NCBI GenBank assembly: GCA_032718475.1
Contig: JAUCBJ010007974.1
Location: 1 to 62,027, forward strand
Source: Nemertoderma westbladi
Taxonomy: Eukaryota; Xenacoelomorpha; Nemertodermatida; Nemertodermatidae
Reading direction: 5' to 3'
DNA: 62,027 bases
Shown: one piece after another, positions 34,801 through 47,900 of the stretch
Layout: each line of letters begins with the position of its first letter
Numbering within the stretch: the stretch's first letter is position 1
Notes under the pieces: generated by a model
Seen by the model: only the letters and a program-made list of their open reading frames with translations
Told to the model about the DNA's origin: nothing
Database searches by the model: none
Made by a program: the position numbers and the translations under genes

Positions 34801-36805
34801 CCACACATGACATTCTAAAGAAATGTGTACATAGACCCACCTACCGCCAAAAGGCCACCCACTTATTCCACCAAAGATAAATGTGTGTTCCACCATACAT
34901 TACATTCTAAAGAAATGTGTACATAGATCCACCTACCGCCAAAAGGCCATCCACTTATTCCACCAAAGATAAATGTGTGTTCCACCATACATTACATTCT
35001 AAAGAAATGTGTACATAGACCCACCTACCGCCAAAAGGCCACCCACTTATTCCACCAAAGATAAATGTGTGTTCCACCATACATTACATTCTAAAGAAAT
35101 GTGTACATAGATCCACCTACCGCCAAAAGGCCATCCACTTGTATTCAACCAAAGATAAATGTGCGTTCCACCACACATTACATTCTAAAGAAATGTGTAC
35201 ATAGATCCACCTACCGCCAAAAGGCCATCCACTTGTATTCAACCAAAGATAAATGTGCGTTCCACCACACATGACATTCTAAAGAAATGTGTACATAGAC
35301 CCACCTACCGCCAAAAGGCCACCCACTTAATCCACCGAATATAAATGTGTACATAGATCCACCTACCGCCAAAAGGCCATCCACTTGTATTCCACCAAAG
35401 ATAAATTTGCGTTCCACCACACATGACATTCTAAAGAAATGTGTACATAGACCCACCTACCGCCAAAAGGCCACCCACTTATTCCACCAATGATAAATGT
35501 GTGTTCCACCACACATGACATTCTAAAGAAATGTGTACATAGACCCACCTACCACCAAAAGGCCACTCACTTAATCCACCGAATATAAATGTGTACATAG
35601 ATCCACCTACCGCCATAAGGCCATCCACTTGTATTCCACCAATGATAAATTTGCGTTCCACCACACATGACATTCTAAAGAAATGTGTACATAGACCCAC
35701 CTACCGCCAAAAGGCCACCCACTTATTCCACCGAATATAAATGTGTACATAGATCCACCTACCGCCAAAAGGCCATCCACTTGTATTCCACCAAAGATAA
35801 ATTTGCGTTCCACCACACATGACATTCTAAAGAAATGTGTACTTAGACCCACCTACCGCCACCTACCGCCAAAAGGCCACCCACTTATTCCACCAAAGAT
35901 AAATGTGTGTTCCACCGTACATTACATTCTAAAGAAATGTGTACATAGACCCACCTACCGCCAAAAGGCCACCCACTTATTCCACCAAAGATAAATGTGT
36001 GTTCCACCACACATGACATTCTAAAGAAATGTGTACATAGACCCACCTACCGCCAAAAGACCACCCACTTATTCCACCGAATATAAATGTGTACATAGAC
36101 CCACCTACCGCCAAATGGCCACCCACTTATTCCACCAAAGATAAATGTGTGTTCCACCACACATGACATTCTAAAGAAATGTGTACATAGACCCACCTAC
36201 TGCCAAAAGGCCACCCACTTATTCCACCAAAGATAAATGTGTGTTTCACCATACATTACATTCCAAATAAATGTGTACATAGACCCACCTACCGCCAAAA
36301 GGCCACCCACTTATTCCACCAAAGATAAATGTGTGTTCCACCACACATGACATTCTAAAGAAATGTGTACATAGACCCACCTACCGCCAAAAGGCCACCC
36401 ACTTATTCCACCGAATATAAATGTGTACATAGAACCACCTACCGCCAAAAGGCCACCCACTTATTCCACCAAAGATAAATGTGTGTTCCACCACACATGA
36501 CATTCTAAAGAAATGTGTACATAGACCCACCTACCGCCAAAAGGCCACCCACTTAATCCACCGAATATAAATGTGTACATGGATCCACCTACCGCCAAAA
36601 GGCCATCCACTTGTATTCCACCAAAGATAAATTTGCGTTCCACCACACATGACATTCTAAAGAAATGTGTACATAGACCCACCTACCGCCAAAAGGCCAC
36701 CCACTTATTCCACCGAATATAAATGTGTACATAGATCCACCTACCGCCAAAAGGCCATCCACTTGTATTCCACCAAAGATAAATGTGTGTTTCACCATAC
36801 ATTAC
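28868..36805. repeat. Satellite array, left block
   Basis: Tandem repeats with two related unit types. The long unit is 92 or 94 bp (GAYCCACCTACCGCCAAAAG, GCCAYCCACTT(GT)ATTCC, ACCAAAGATAAATGTGTG, TTCCACCACACATGACATTC, TAAAGAAATGTGTACATA). The short unit is 58 bp, carries ACCGAATATAAATGTGTACA, and lacks the 34-bp GTTCCACC-containing part. Long plus short units form a 152-bp higher-order unit, for example around 30420-30820. Longer variants recur at about 2.1-kb spacing in the right part. The array continues at 52670 after the retrotransposon insertion. The many ~60-130-codon frames on the minus strand are repeat artefacts. Confidence 0.97.
36801..36805. repeat. Target-site duplication, left copy (ATTAC)
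   Basis: ATTAC, part of the satellite consensus CATACATTACATTC, immediately precedes the TG of the left LTR and is repeated at 52665-52669 after the CA of the other LTR. A five-base duplication is normal for LTR retroelements of the BEL/Pao type. Confidence 0.9.
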
Positions 36806-37991
36806 TGTACGCGCTTTTGAAGACCTTTAGCAGTTTAACCTGCCAAAATTTATATGTCTTTTGGTTTATAAATAGACTTTAGCATATGACAAGTATTTAA
36901 TACCAATAAACACAACATTAGCCGAAGCCAGCCTAGTGCGCGTCCATTCACCCGCTGGATATACCCGGGAGACTGGATTCGGAGGGCTTAGATTGTTATT
37001 GCAGTGTAAGCTTACTGTATTATTCGATTGATCGTTAATAAATAATTTCTGACCAATATTATTCACTTTCGGGAAATATTAACAGTTCCTTTATGACGTG
37101 GCGCTCTATCTAGGTAAACAGAGATATGACTTATACTAAACACAACGGTAATTCGGTAAGGCTTATGATTCACGTATGAGGCGCATTCTTTAGGAAATGC
37201 TTAGTTATCAGCCACAATCATGCACACTACCGGTACCGCACAATACTGCACACTAATCTGCCGACTGTCAATGAATTTTATCATACATAAAGAGAACAGC
37301 AATTGACTCATGTAGTGCTTATCAAATAGCATTAAATTCACTACAAACCACGATAATATAAGTCGCAATCGCTATATGTAACCTGTCTCTCTAACCTGTA
37401 GTGTATCAAGAAAATTGGGAAATTTGGGTTATTTATCGATGTTCTCCAAGTAATAATATTCAACCAACTGATACAAATAATGACAACAGCAAATAGCAGT
37501 ATAATAATGTATGTTGAACCGATAATGTAAGACTAAACTGATTGGGTTGTTAAGATAACTGTTATACGTTCTATAATCTAAGCCTACTAATGTTTCTTCT
37601 AAAGTCTGAAACGAATTGACTCTAGAGCCGGTGTTCTTGGCCTAGATAGAAACAACAAAACTATAACACAGAAAACTATAAGACTGAACACGCCTAGCAC
37701 GATCTGTAGAATATCTCCACATCGACAGTAAAAATCGCCCTGATTGGCTGTTAAGCTAAACAAAGAACCATGTGTCCAACGGCCGTTTCCATGCCAGCAA
37801 CCAGCTGTTAGATGTCGTAATCTGAATCATCAAGGCTACACTGTGCTAGAGTATTTGACGCATTGCGGGTTTTGTGCCTTGCCATGTCCGTCAAAGCACA
37901 CATATAGAAGAATGACTTTTATGTCCGTTAAAACACCTACAACGGTACTTTGCGGGCAAGGGGACTGATTATATCCGCAAAAGCTTTTACA
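36806..37991 (-). repeat. 3' LTR of the 15.9-kb element
   Basis: 1186 bp. On the plus strand it runs from TGTACGCGCTTTTGAAGACC to CAAAAGCTTTTACA, so in element sense it begins TGTAAAAGC and ends GCGTACA. By eye it differs from the 5' LTR at about six single bases (for example at the CCCGGGAGACTGG and CTTTATGACGTGG sites), that is about 99.5% identity. It borders satellite on the left and the conserved purine-rich patch of the element on the right. Confidence 0.93.
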
Positions 37992-38001
37992 CCGCTCCCA
38001 G
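37992..38001 (-). promoter_or_regulatory. Probable polypurine tract next to the 3' LTR
   Basis: In sense orientation the bases before the 3' LTR read ...CATTTTCTGGGAGCGG. The same block, including CCATTTTCTGGGAGCGG, is kept next to the other element's 3' LTR at 60033-60042 even though nearby DNA has drifted. Position and purine content fit plus-strand priming; the purine run is short, so confidence is moderate. Confidence 0.5.
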
Positions 38002-38069
38002 AAAATGGGATTCAAGTCTATAAATATACAAAAATCACAGTTTCTAATATACGTAAATACTCTAAACAG

Positions 38070-39662
38070 TTAGTCTTTCTTGCGCGGACGGCGTTTACGC
38101 AGTTTTTTAAAGCTGGCCAGAGTCCTTTTCTCTTTGGGGCGAGCCACTTTACAAGGAGGGCTATAACTCCTGGGTGAAGGGTGCAATATGATTGCATCAG
38201 AGGGTGTAGGATTATGGTCGGTGTATCCGCCAGTCGAAGTGCCGGGTTGATTGACATCAACGTCGGGGGAGAGGGGTCTAACGGCCTTGAGAGCGCGTTT
38301 TAGGACGGCCGCTCTTACGGGTCCTTCACGAGTGGTCTGAACGAGAGCCGTGGGTGGACCATAGGCAGTCAGAAACTTCCTGGGTTTAATGGTTCTTTCC
38401 AACTCGCGTTCGCGGGCTCGATATTCGTAAGGCCGTCGATATACTTCCTGTAACTCGGGGTATGAGTTAACAAATAAGTCTCCATAGTCCGGATCCTGAC
38501 GGATAAAATTGATTAGGTTATATGAATGAAGGTCGCTAGGATTAACACTCCTGAGAAATTTGCGTACGAATTTGGTTGAAATACATTCTCCGACGCGCTT
38601 CAGTAGTTCGTAACTCGATATGCGTGATTTCTGTTCGACAGAAGCGAATAGATAAGGATGGAACGCATAAACTCCTTAGTAAGCGCGTCCAGGATAATAG
38701 CGATGGCGCGAATCACAATGTAAATCAGCGTTCGCTTCCCAAGCTCTGATATAACGTAGTGTGATCATTTCATCTACGCTTTCCAAATCGTGATTAAAAG
38801 GGCAATCGAAACTGGTGTGTCCCTTTAGTTGACAATGGTGACATTGAGTCATAAATTGAGGGCAAACCGCAAAAATGTGCAAGTTATTGAGTCTGCAATA
38901 CGCGCAATAAATTTCCATCGCCGGTTGTTCGTGGAAATAGGAACAGCGGACGTTTGTGTCCTTCAGTTTGTTGGTTGGGTCTAGGGCATTCGTCACAATA
39001 ACACCAAAGACGTACGTCCTGTAGAGGAAACGCGGGTGATCGTTCTCCAGTTTTGCAATATTCTTCCATTTGTTCAAAACTATCCGGGATAACAGGTAGT
39101 GGACGATCGGCGGTAAGATACATCATAGTGAAATAGAGCCGTTTGAGTTCTACCATGGGGTCATGATGTATACCTTGAGGATATAGAGTCTCGAGGTTCT
39201 GCTGACTGGCGATGTTGAGATAGGTTTCTCCCAAAATTCCAGGTAGTCGTTGAAGTCGATGCGTTTATCCGGTTCTTCAACGTTTTCTCTTTCCAGTCTG
39301 TTTCGAATAGAATTTTCGTGTTCTATTCTCGGTTTATCGTTACGACTCCGCTGGGTATGATATTTAAATAGAACCATTTCCCTTTCGGTGTCTACATCGT
39401 CCGTATCATGCAAGTCGATAGGATGACCGGTAGTTAATAAGTCCATATACGTACCATTACGATGTGTATAGCGAGCGGTGAATTTTCGATAGTCCAATTC
39501 ACGCGTAAGTTGCTCTTGAGACATCGGCAGTTCGATATAACGACCATCGTCCTCCGTAATGGTTGGATCGGCTTCACCGCGTATCAAGCTATCCACAAAT
39601 GCTTGTAAAGGTAGAGTATATCGCTCCCTGATACCAAGATCATCTTCTATCAACTCCGTCAT
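38070..39662 (-). pseudogene. Broken third ORF (ORF3) with zinc knuckles, downstream of Pol
   Basis: In sense order the frame starts MTELIEDDLGIRERY at 39662, shifts near 39230 (LEFW into ETYLNIASQQNLE) and again near 39000, then enters a segment with CAYCRLNNLHIFAVC and CHHCQLKGHTSFDC zinc knuckles. A stop interrupts it at about 38680, and it continues to a basic end (KLRKRRPRKKD) at 38070. The region from the knuckles to the end is about 85% identical by eye to the intact ORF at 60111-61886. The first ~200 residues are unrelated to that ORF. It lies in the position where some LTR elements carry env, but I see no signal peptide or membrane segment. A 5' open frame at 39906-39640 is of doubtful meaning. 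Confidence 0.75.
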
Positions 39663-39906
39663 ATCTGCTATTTGGGTTTATTAATATTATAAGGAGTTTA
39701 TGTTTAGGCGAGCGGGCGTCGCTGCCTACCTTTTCTTTGCCCCCGGACAGTGGGATTCTCAGCGCCGATGTACCGTCGTCGCGGTGTTTACGCCAACATG
39801 TAGCAACAGCACGACAACGATAACCGGCACAAGTCACTCCACTGTCCGTCCCAAAGGCTTGAATCCACTTTAGGTTCTTTCTATAGGAGAGTTGGGCTAC
39901 TTTCAC

Positions 39907-41268
39907 AATTGCGACTAGACTTTAGCAGTAACATTCACCTATAAACGCACAAATTCCACACAACTGTCACCAATTGTACACATACAGGCCATTTGTCCGT
40001 TAGTCAGTGCCTTCCAGAATGTCACGTTATTACTGTGTATCTTTGGATACTAACAGTGTGCTATGTATTCTCTATGCTATGCAATGGGACAAGCTTTCTA
40101 TTGTTCTTTTAACTTGCTTCTAATTCTAGCGTGGGTGTTGCTATGGTGACATTATGGAAAGCTAGCGGTAGAATTAGGGTAATTCTCATGCATACAGATC
40201 TGGAATGCTATTTAATAGTAATTCTTTAATTGTCAATATCCTCTTTATGCATGATTTTATTAATTTTATCAGCTATTGACTATATGTCGGAGATTCTCGC
40301 ACTCTAATACACTCAATAGGATGAATCTCCGCTCCCATGATCTATTAATTAATGGAATTTTGGGAATGTTATAAATTGCACAAATGACAATTTATGAAAT
40401 TCATTTAAGATACGAATTTAAATTTATTCCCGTGAATTTTATTATTTGATTGTAAAATTGACACAATTTTATTCCAGAGCATGTCTGGGGACCTAGGATC
40501 CTTAATTCTGTAAAATTGTCTTTTAAGAGTATCGGTAAGTGCTGCGATATCTTAATTGACTAGAAATTTTAAAGGATCTGAATTTTACAGATTTTAATAA
40601 ATATTAAATTAATATTTAAGATGGGCACCGATTTATTCCAGAACTTGTCTGGGGACGTTAACCACTGATTCTAGAATTTGTCTTTCAAGTATATCGGTGG
40701 GTGCCGCGATATCTTAATCGACTAGAATTACAGATGGTCAAAAGGTTTAACAGATTTATTTGTGTTTTACGCTACTGTTATAGGGACATCACGCTACTAT
40801 ATGTATTATTTAATATAAAGTAGAAGAGCAATATCGCACGAAGCAATGTCAGTGTGAAGAGGCAAGTCGTTTCCAAGGTCTACCCAGAGCTTGGTTTAGC
40901 CGAGACACGAGGATCTGAACTTTGCATTCCTAATACTCTGCCTACCAATAATACTTAAATATAGTAGGAGCTTTATTGTACTTTAATAAGTACTGACATG
41001 TCATCTTACATGTAGTCTCGTATTTATAATATAATACGGACAGTAAGGAAAAGAAAGAATTATTTCTCGCCGTCATATTAAATATATATTATATGTAATT
41101 ACGTAATAAACACTAATATATTACACTAACCTACTAAATAATCTAAAATAACATTCTACTAAATAAAATTAAATAAAACGATTATAATAAAGTACATAAT
41201 AACGTTCACATATAAAAATATAATAAAAATAGATAGAATAATATAGTCATGCACCCACTCCAGACGTA
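39907..41268. other. Non-coding gap between Pol and ORF3
   Basis: AT-rich with no significant frame. It contains a diverged tandem duplication with a 164-bp period: TTTATTCCAGAGCATGTCTG at 40468 and TTTATTCCAGAACTTGTCTG at 40632, each followed by a GCGATATCTTAATYGACTAG block. It may contain splice or expression signals for ORF3, but I cannot define any. Confidence 0.5.
40468..40732. repeat. Diverged 164-bp tandem duplication
   Basis: Two copies beginning at 40468 and 40632 share TTATTCCAGA, TGTCTGGGGAC and a terminal GCGATATCTTAAT-GACTAGAA block, with spacer divergence. Non-coding and internal to the retroelement. Confidence 0.65.
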
Positions 41269-41943
41269 TCACGTTGGGGAGTCCCTAGATGTTTGAGGAA
41301 TTAGGGAGGTGGTCGTGGGAAGAGTGTCTTGTCTTCCATAGTTTCCGGAGAGTTCTCTGTCTCTTTCCAGTAAACATAAACGACCAACTGGGCGGTTGAG
41401 TTGTTGCGTCTCAAAGATTATGCCTGGCTTCTTGAAGTTACGCCGCATGACGATGAGTTCTACCGAGCGTACTAAACCATCATCCGAGATGTGAGTCTCG
41501 ATGATACGACCTGTCTGCCACCGTTTACGTGGGAGGTCTGAATCTACAATAAGCACCATATCTCCGGCGCTGACGTTTTCTTGCTGTGCAAACCACTTAG
41601 TTCGAAGTTGTAGCGTGGGCAGATAATGTTTCTCGAAATGGTCAGCGAAACGACGGGATAGCAACTGCATAAGTTGCCAAGTTCGACGGCAGTATTCGTC
41701 TCCGTCGGTAATCTCTGATCGTGGGAGCATGGCTACAGGTTTCTTCAGTAGGAAGTGCGCGGGTGTTAGCGCTTCCAGGGAATCGGGACTCGATGAGACT
41801 GGCATAAGCGGTCTCTCGTTGAGATAGGCAGCTATTTCCTCCATTAACGTCCGCAAAAGTTCGTCGGTGAGATACGTGCGGCATGGCACTATAAAGTGAA
41901 ATGCGGTTTTGACACTTCTAATTAATCTCTCCCAACTTCCTCC
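41269..41943 (-). pseudogene. Separated C-terminal part of the integrase
   Basis: The reading frame after the TAG at 41946-41944 is the same as that of Gag-Pol and stays open to a stop at 41269. It includes GGSWERLIRSVK, with the third catalytic acidic residue of the DDE triad (Glu codon 41931-41929), then an ATG at 41889 and the BEL/Pao C-terminal region (PVSSSPDSLEALTPAHFLL, KWFAQQENVSAGDMVLI). In this copy it would only be made by reading through the stop or from a separate start. It is cut off from the rest of the integrase by one nonsense codon. Confidence 0.85.
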
Positions 41944-44900
41944 CTACCAAGGGGCGTCGGCGGCGTTGAAGGTCCAGCTAGACGCTGTTATCCTTAGCTG
42001 ATCGTCCACCTGTCTTTGGTTCCAGTCCTTCACGTAAGCCTGGATTTCGTTGTTGGCACCAATGAAGTTCGTTCCCTTATCCGATCTCATGGTATTACTA
42101 GTCCCGAAGCGAGCGATCTGTCGGCGTAAACTTAAGACGAAGCTGTTGGTAGATAGATCGTTCACCATATCGAGATGGATGGCTCTACAAGTCATGCATA
42201 CGAAGATGACACACCATCTCTTGACTATAGTCCTAGCACGATATACTTCAATAGGGCCAAATAAATCTACACCAGTATTAGTAAAAGGTGGTTCATAGAA
42301 GCTTACCCGTTCCCTAGGTAATTCTGCCTCTCGCTGTGTTAAAGGCCTACTGAATGCTTTCCTACAGGGTATGCAGTTCCTAAGAACTTGGTTCAGAGCT
42401 CTACGGGGTTTATAAAAATAATAGCGAGTTCGGATTTCGCTAAGAACTCGTTCTCTACCAGTATGATAAAGTTTACTGTGAACATCTACAATCATCTTGA
42501 TTTGTACTTCAAGATTTCTAATGAGTATGGGGAATTTAGTGTCAAAGGATAATGGCGCATTGGTGAGCCTTCCTCCAACACGTATTAACCCATCTATCAT
42601 TGTGCTAGAGAAGCGATCCCTTAAGCGCATCTGCGGATTTCTCAACAACAGGAAATACTTATCGGAATCTTCATAGCATTGCAGGAGTCTCAGTATCTGC
42701 TTATTGGTTTCTTCATGCTCCTGGTAACTGATTTTCTCCTTGAGAAACCGGTCAGATGTCTTATATTTGGGTAAATTTTTAATAACATGAACTTGCGCAG
42801 ATGTCAATGGAGCGGTATCACTAATGGTCTTCGTCCTGGAGTAGTGATGATGAAAACATCGCCTTAAATATGTGACGGCTTTACAGAGCCGATTCCAGGA
42901 ACTGTAGTGATGCATTGCTCTCTGCAGCAGGGGTGAGATTCCTTGCGAGACGTCTGGTATTCCAGATTTCCAATCTCTATCTTTAATTTCCACAACAGAC
43001 TTATTTGTGGCGAGGGATTGTGGATCCGAAGCATCGTTTCCGGAAGTATGTAATACAGATAGATCGATCGTCGGTTTAAATAACTTCGATTTACTCGCCC
43101 GGGTTTTAGGTTTGACTTTCTCCACTCCCTTGGCTTGTCTAATCTCCGCCGTAGTAAGGTGAGGAGGCCATTCATCCTCTTCCTTACTCAGGAAGTCGGG
43201 TCCACCCAACCAGTCTGGAGTATCTATCAGTTCCTGTGGAGTTGCTCCCCTGGAGGCGATATCGGCTGGATTAATCGTACCAGGGCAATGTCTCCATTGA
43301 TCTATCTTTGTGCGACTAAGAATAATAGCTACCCTGTTAGTAACAAAAACGCTGAACTGACAGACTTCATTGGTTATATACTCCAACACGAGTAAAGCGT
43401 CGGTCCAATAAACAGTTTTCTCCAGCGGATAGTCGATTTGTTCTGTTACGTTCCGGCCGATGGCTGTAGCGTATAAAGCCGCCTTTAACTCCGCTCGAGG
43501 AACCTTTAACTTGTTGTTAATCAATGCCTTAGAGGTAACCAAGGCGACTTTGATTCTATCCGGAGTTTCGACTCGCAGATATGCTACTATACCTATTCCC
43601 ATGTCGCTGGCGTCTCCAAACACATGGAGTTGATAGGAATAAGTAGGGAGAACATGACCAAAATATGCACGGGAAATTACAAAGCTCTCGATGGCAGGTA
43701 GAGAATCTTCCCATTTCATCCACTTCTTTAACAGTTCTCCCTTAAGTGGATCGTCCCATGAGTGGTTTTCAAGCCACATTTGTTGTACTAAACTCCGAGC
43801 AATCAATATAACTGGGCTAATAAATCCCAATGGGTCGAAATAAGAGCTCAGGATACTTAAACAAATCCGTTTGGTCCGAACTGGATTATCTCGCTGTTTT
43901 AGCTGAAAAAACAGGATATCTCTTTCTGTGTCCCACTTCAAGCCAAGCATCTTGGTTTCTGGAAGATCGTCCTTTATTAAGTCTAGGTCTTTCGTTCCTC
44001 GGTCTTCCACCGGTATCGCTTCCAGAAACTCACGGGAGTTGCTAGTGAATTTCGTCAGTCGAAATCCACCTCTTTTCAAACACTCTACCGTTCCTTTCGC
44101 GACATCAATGGCTTCTTCTACTGATGGAAGGGACTTTAAATTGTCGTCCATGTATATATCGCGCTTGATGTTATCTATCACCTCTTTGGAGAAGGCGTCT
44201 CGGTTGTCATTCGCAGTGGTCCGCACCACGGAGCAGGCGTTGGAAGGGCTTGATATGATCCCAAAAGCCTGGATGGTCATCCAGTACTCTACCGGTTTCT
44301 GGTTGAGATCTCCTTCAGGCCACCACAGAAATCTTAGGCTGTCTCTATCTCTATCCAGCGCCTTGACTTGTAAGAACATTCCTTCTATATCGGAGGCGAA
44401 CGCGATGGGATATTGTCTTAATCTTAAAAGTATTCCCAACAAAGATTGGAGTAAGTTGGGTCCTGGTAACAACTCGGAATTGAGGGATTGGCCCATATAT
44501 AAAGCGGAGCCATCGAATACGACTCGTACTTCATGGGGTTTACCGGGTTTGGGAACGTAATGATGTGTTAAGTAATACGTTCTCTCAGTTATTGGTGTTC
44601 CTTCCGGTACTCGCTCCGCGTATCCCTTTGTAATAAATTTCTTCAACTGAGTTTGGTACATTTCTTTAGCTGAAGCATTAGCCGTAAGGCGTCGATGTAA
44701 TTGAGTGATTCTTTTCTCTGCCAAGGGTCTGTTATTTACAAATCTAGGTTCTCGTTTTCGAAATGGTAGGCCGATTTCATATCTACCTTGATCTTTTAAA
44801 AAACGTGTAGTTGTTTCCTGGATTTGCTTGGCTCTTTCTTCTTCTATCGATAGGGCCTTATCGTATGAATTGGGCTCTACCAATTCTTGAGTAAAGAATC

Positions 44901-47900
44901 GTACGGCGAGTTCGTCCCGAGTTCTAGCGTTGTAGCGCTCTATCTCATCATTTAGTTCGTCATTGTAATCAATGGGTCCCGATGGGCGAATCAGTTGACA
45001 TAGGTTCACCTGGTTTTTCCAAGTTTTGTTTTCTGTAAGTAGGTTGATTGTGTTCTCTTCATCGAAGAGTTGGTAGATGTCGTCCTTATCTGAGGAGTAT
45101 GGTGTTCCCTCAGTTAGTTCGTCCACCTCACTGCTCTCCACTTCCCAATCATTTACTTGGTATATTCTTTCTGGTGGTAATCTCTCTTTGAGAGTTCTGC
45201 GGGAAGGGCCAGTAAAGTACCAACCTACTCTAGTTCTTACCGCATAGGTTTGTAGTGGCTGCGGTTGAGCGGGCCGTTTCTCCAATGTCTCGAGCACCTC
45301 ATGCGCGTTTTGGCCGATGAGTATTTGCACTCCAGGATAATCTGTCTGGAATCGTGGTATCTTAAGCTGTTGGATGCTCTCGTCTTCGTCCCAGTTATAA
45401 GGTTCTACTTGGGTAGTAGCGAAGTTATTTATAGCCACCATTTTTACTGACCTTATACTTTGTGCTCCTAATTTATCCTGGGGGGTGGACAACGCACCTA
45501 CATAGTAATCTGCCGTTAGGGTAGATTTCCAAACCTGCATAATTCCGGACATATTCAACTTAGTTTGGAATTTGGGTTGTCCAGCAAAGATATCTTCGGC
45601 TAGTTCTTGATCGATGAATGTTCCTGTGCTGCCGGAGTCAAGGAGGGCGTTCACTATGTAACTTTTGGTAGGACCGTGAACTCTTACCTGCACTACAGGA
45701 AATTCTCTGATTCCTACGTTGGAAGTTGGAGCTTTCCAAGATGGTTGTCTGGCAAAGGTAGTTGGGGGGAACTCATTGTCGGTGTCCTTTTCGTAAGTAA
45801 GTGCTCGATACACCGCGGTATTGATTAGGTAACAGGATTCGTTGGCGTCGGAGAATTCGTCAGTATAGAATCCTTCCATCTCAGACTCTTGATCAGTGTC
45901 GTTTACATCACTGAATTGGACATGTAGTTCGGGCTCACTTACCTGACTCGGGTTGTTTCGTTCGAATTCACTGTGTAACAAGATGTGATGTTTCGCACCG
46001 CACTTTGCACACTTTACATCGGAGTAACAGGTTCGCCGTTGGTGTCCTGGTCTGAGGCAATTATAGCATAACCGCTTATCCCACATGACTTCACGTCTGT
46101 CTACCAGGGATTTCTTTAGGAATTCAGCACATGCACTCAAACGGTGGGTCCCGTCGCACAGCGCACAGTTTGGTTTGATGTTACTCACTTTACCTTGGGT
46201 AACTTGATGCACTCTCGTTCTTTCTTCGGTCTTTCTTCCGTGCATTCTGTTAGGAGACTGAGGAGGAGTCTTGGCAACCTGTTCTCTCCTATCGTTGGTT
46301 CGATCCTTGTATTTACTTACGTCTTTTGAGGTTTTGTTAACGTAGTAAAATCTATCAGTGTCTTTCCCGCTGTCCTCTTCTTGAGAAGCTTGGCTTTCGC
46401 CGTCGTCAGTGTAACACACTGGTGTTACTCTTCTCCTAGAAACGGGTTTCTCACTTACCTTATTTTCCGATGTTTTCTCTCTGGACTGCTTTATGAGTTG
46501 TAGTTTTACTTCACCATCTAAGAAGGACATGAGATCAGCCATGGTAGGGCCTCGTCGTTGCTGCTCATTCATATACAACACCTTCTTATCCAAGCGGGTA
46601 CATACTCCACCCTTTGGTAAAGTAGAGACTACAGCTCCAATAACCATGGAACTCTGATATTCATGAGACTTACCTAACCAGTCCAATTGTCTACAGATCT
46701 CCTGAATCTCATCGGAAAACTCTATAATCCCGCTACTAAGGAAGTTTCGGGGGGCTACTAATTTTGCATACAAATACTTCGCTATGTTATCCTTGTTACC
46801 ATACCTGATGTTTAATGTCTCCCAAACTTGTCTTAATCCATCTGGATGTCCAATAAACTTTAACGCCATTAACTTGGGAGGTCCTTCCAAGCACTTGATG
46901 AGGAATCTAAGTTTCTCTCCGTTAGATAGTACAGAGTTCTGTATGCTATCTTTGTAATATTCATTGAAAGGTAACCATTTCATCTCATCTCCATTGAATT
47001 TGACGATCTCTCCCACTTTGACCGCTTGGCGGGCTTCTGTTCTAGCCATCTGACGCGTAAAGCTTTCTTGGGCCATCGTGTTATTTAATATCGAATTATC
47101 GGTATATAAATTTCTCGGATCATTATCAGGTCTATAGGGAATATCATTAACAACAGGTTTATAATCACCCTTAATAGGGTTTGCTATAGGAGTTTCTACT
47201 TCACTAGCAGTATAGATGCGTGTAGGCTCCACACCTTGCGCATGTAATACTTCAGACCTAACAGGTTGACACAATGTTACTGGGGGTATTGGTATACCCT
47301 TTTGTATATTGACTAATTTGTCGCGTTCTAGCGCGATGCTTTGCTGCACTTCTTGCAATTCTACCCTACTTTCCCTTACTGTTCCCTTAAGTTGGTGAAC
47401 AGTCTCCTGCATCTGTCCGAGCAGGAGGTTCATCCCCCGCCGTCCCTCCTCTACCCACTCGACCGCCGAAGCGGGAGTCGCCAACATTGTAGCGGGCTGA
47501 CGCGGGACGACGGGAGACAAATCTTTGATTTCTCTCTCAGCGTCCAGGACAGGGATTTTCTCATGGACTGTTCTACCGGGTACAGGCAGTGTAGTACTGT
47601 GTAAAGGGAATTTAGAGTTAAGCTCTGGAAGTACAGGGATCTCTAGCACAGGAGTGGTTTTGGGAACGACAGGCCTAATTATTTCAGGCTCATCAACTAT
47701 GGTAGGGAGTCTTTTGACCTTAATAATTTGGTCTGTGGGTTCTGTACTACCTAAGTCTGTGCTAGCTAGTTGTCTTCTAACCGCTGGGGGCAAATCAGGC
47801 AATTTGTGACAGTGAGATGTTTTTCTACGCCTGTTTAGACGAGATCTATTTCCTCCGCCTTCAGGATCGGTGGTCTCGCCTTCCACCGATGATGTGTATC

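Noticed and set aside
28914-36798. Dozens of 60-130-codon frames (MGLCTHFFRMSC-type peptides) on the minus strand
   Set aside because: They are the same satellite unit translated repeatedly; frames break whenever a 58-bp unit intervenes.
38070-39662. Envelope gene
   Set aside because: The position fits env, but no signal peptide, membrane segment or fusion-type region is visible; zinc knuckles and a basic tail point to nucleic-acid binding.
39640-39906. 88-codon frame upstream of ORF3 as a gene or spliced leader exon
   Set aside because: Composition is unremarkable, and a tested donor/acceptor pairing with ORF3 gave an immediate stop.
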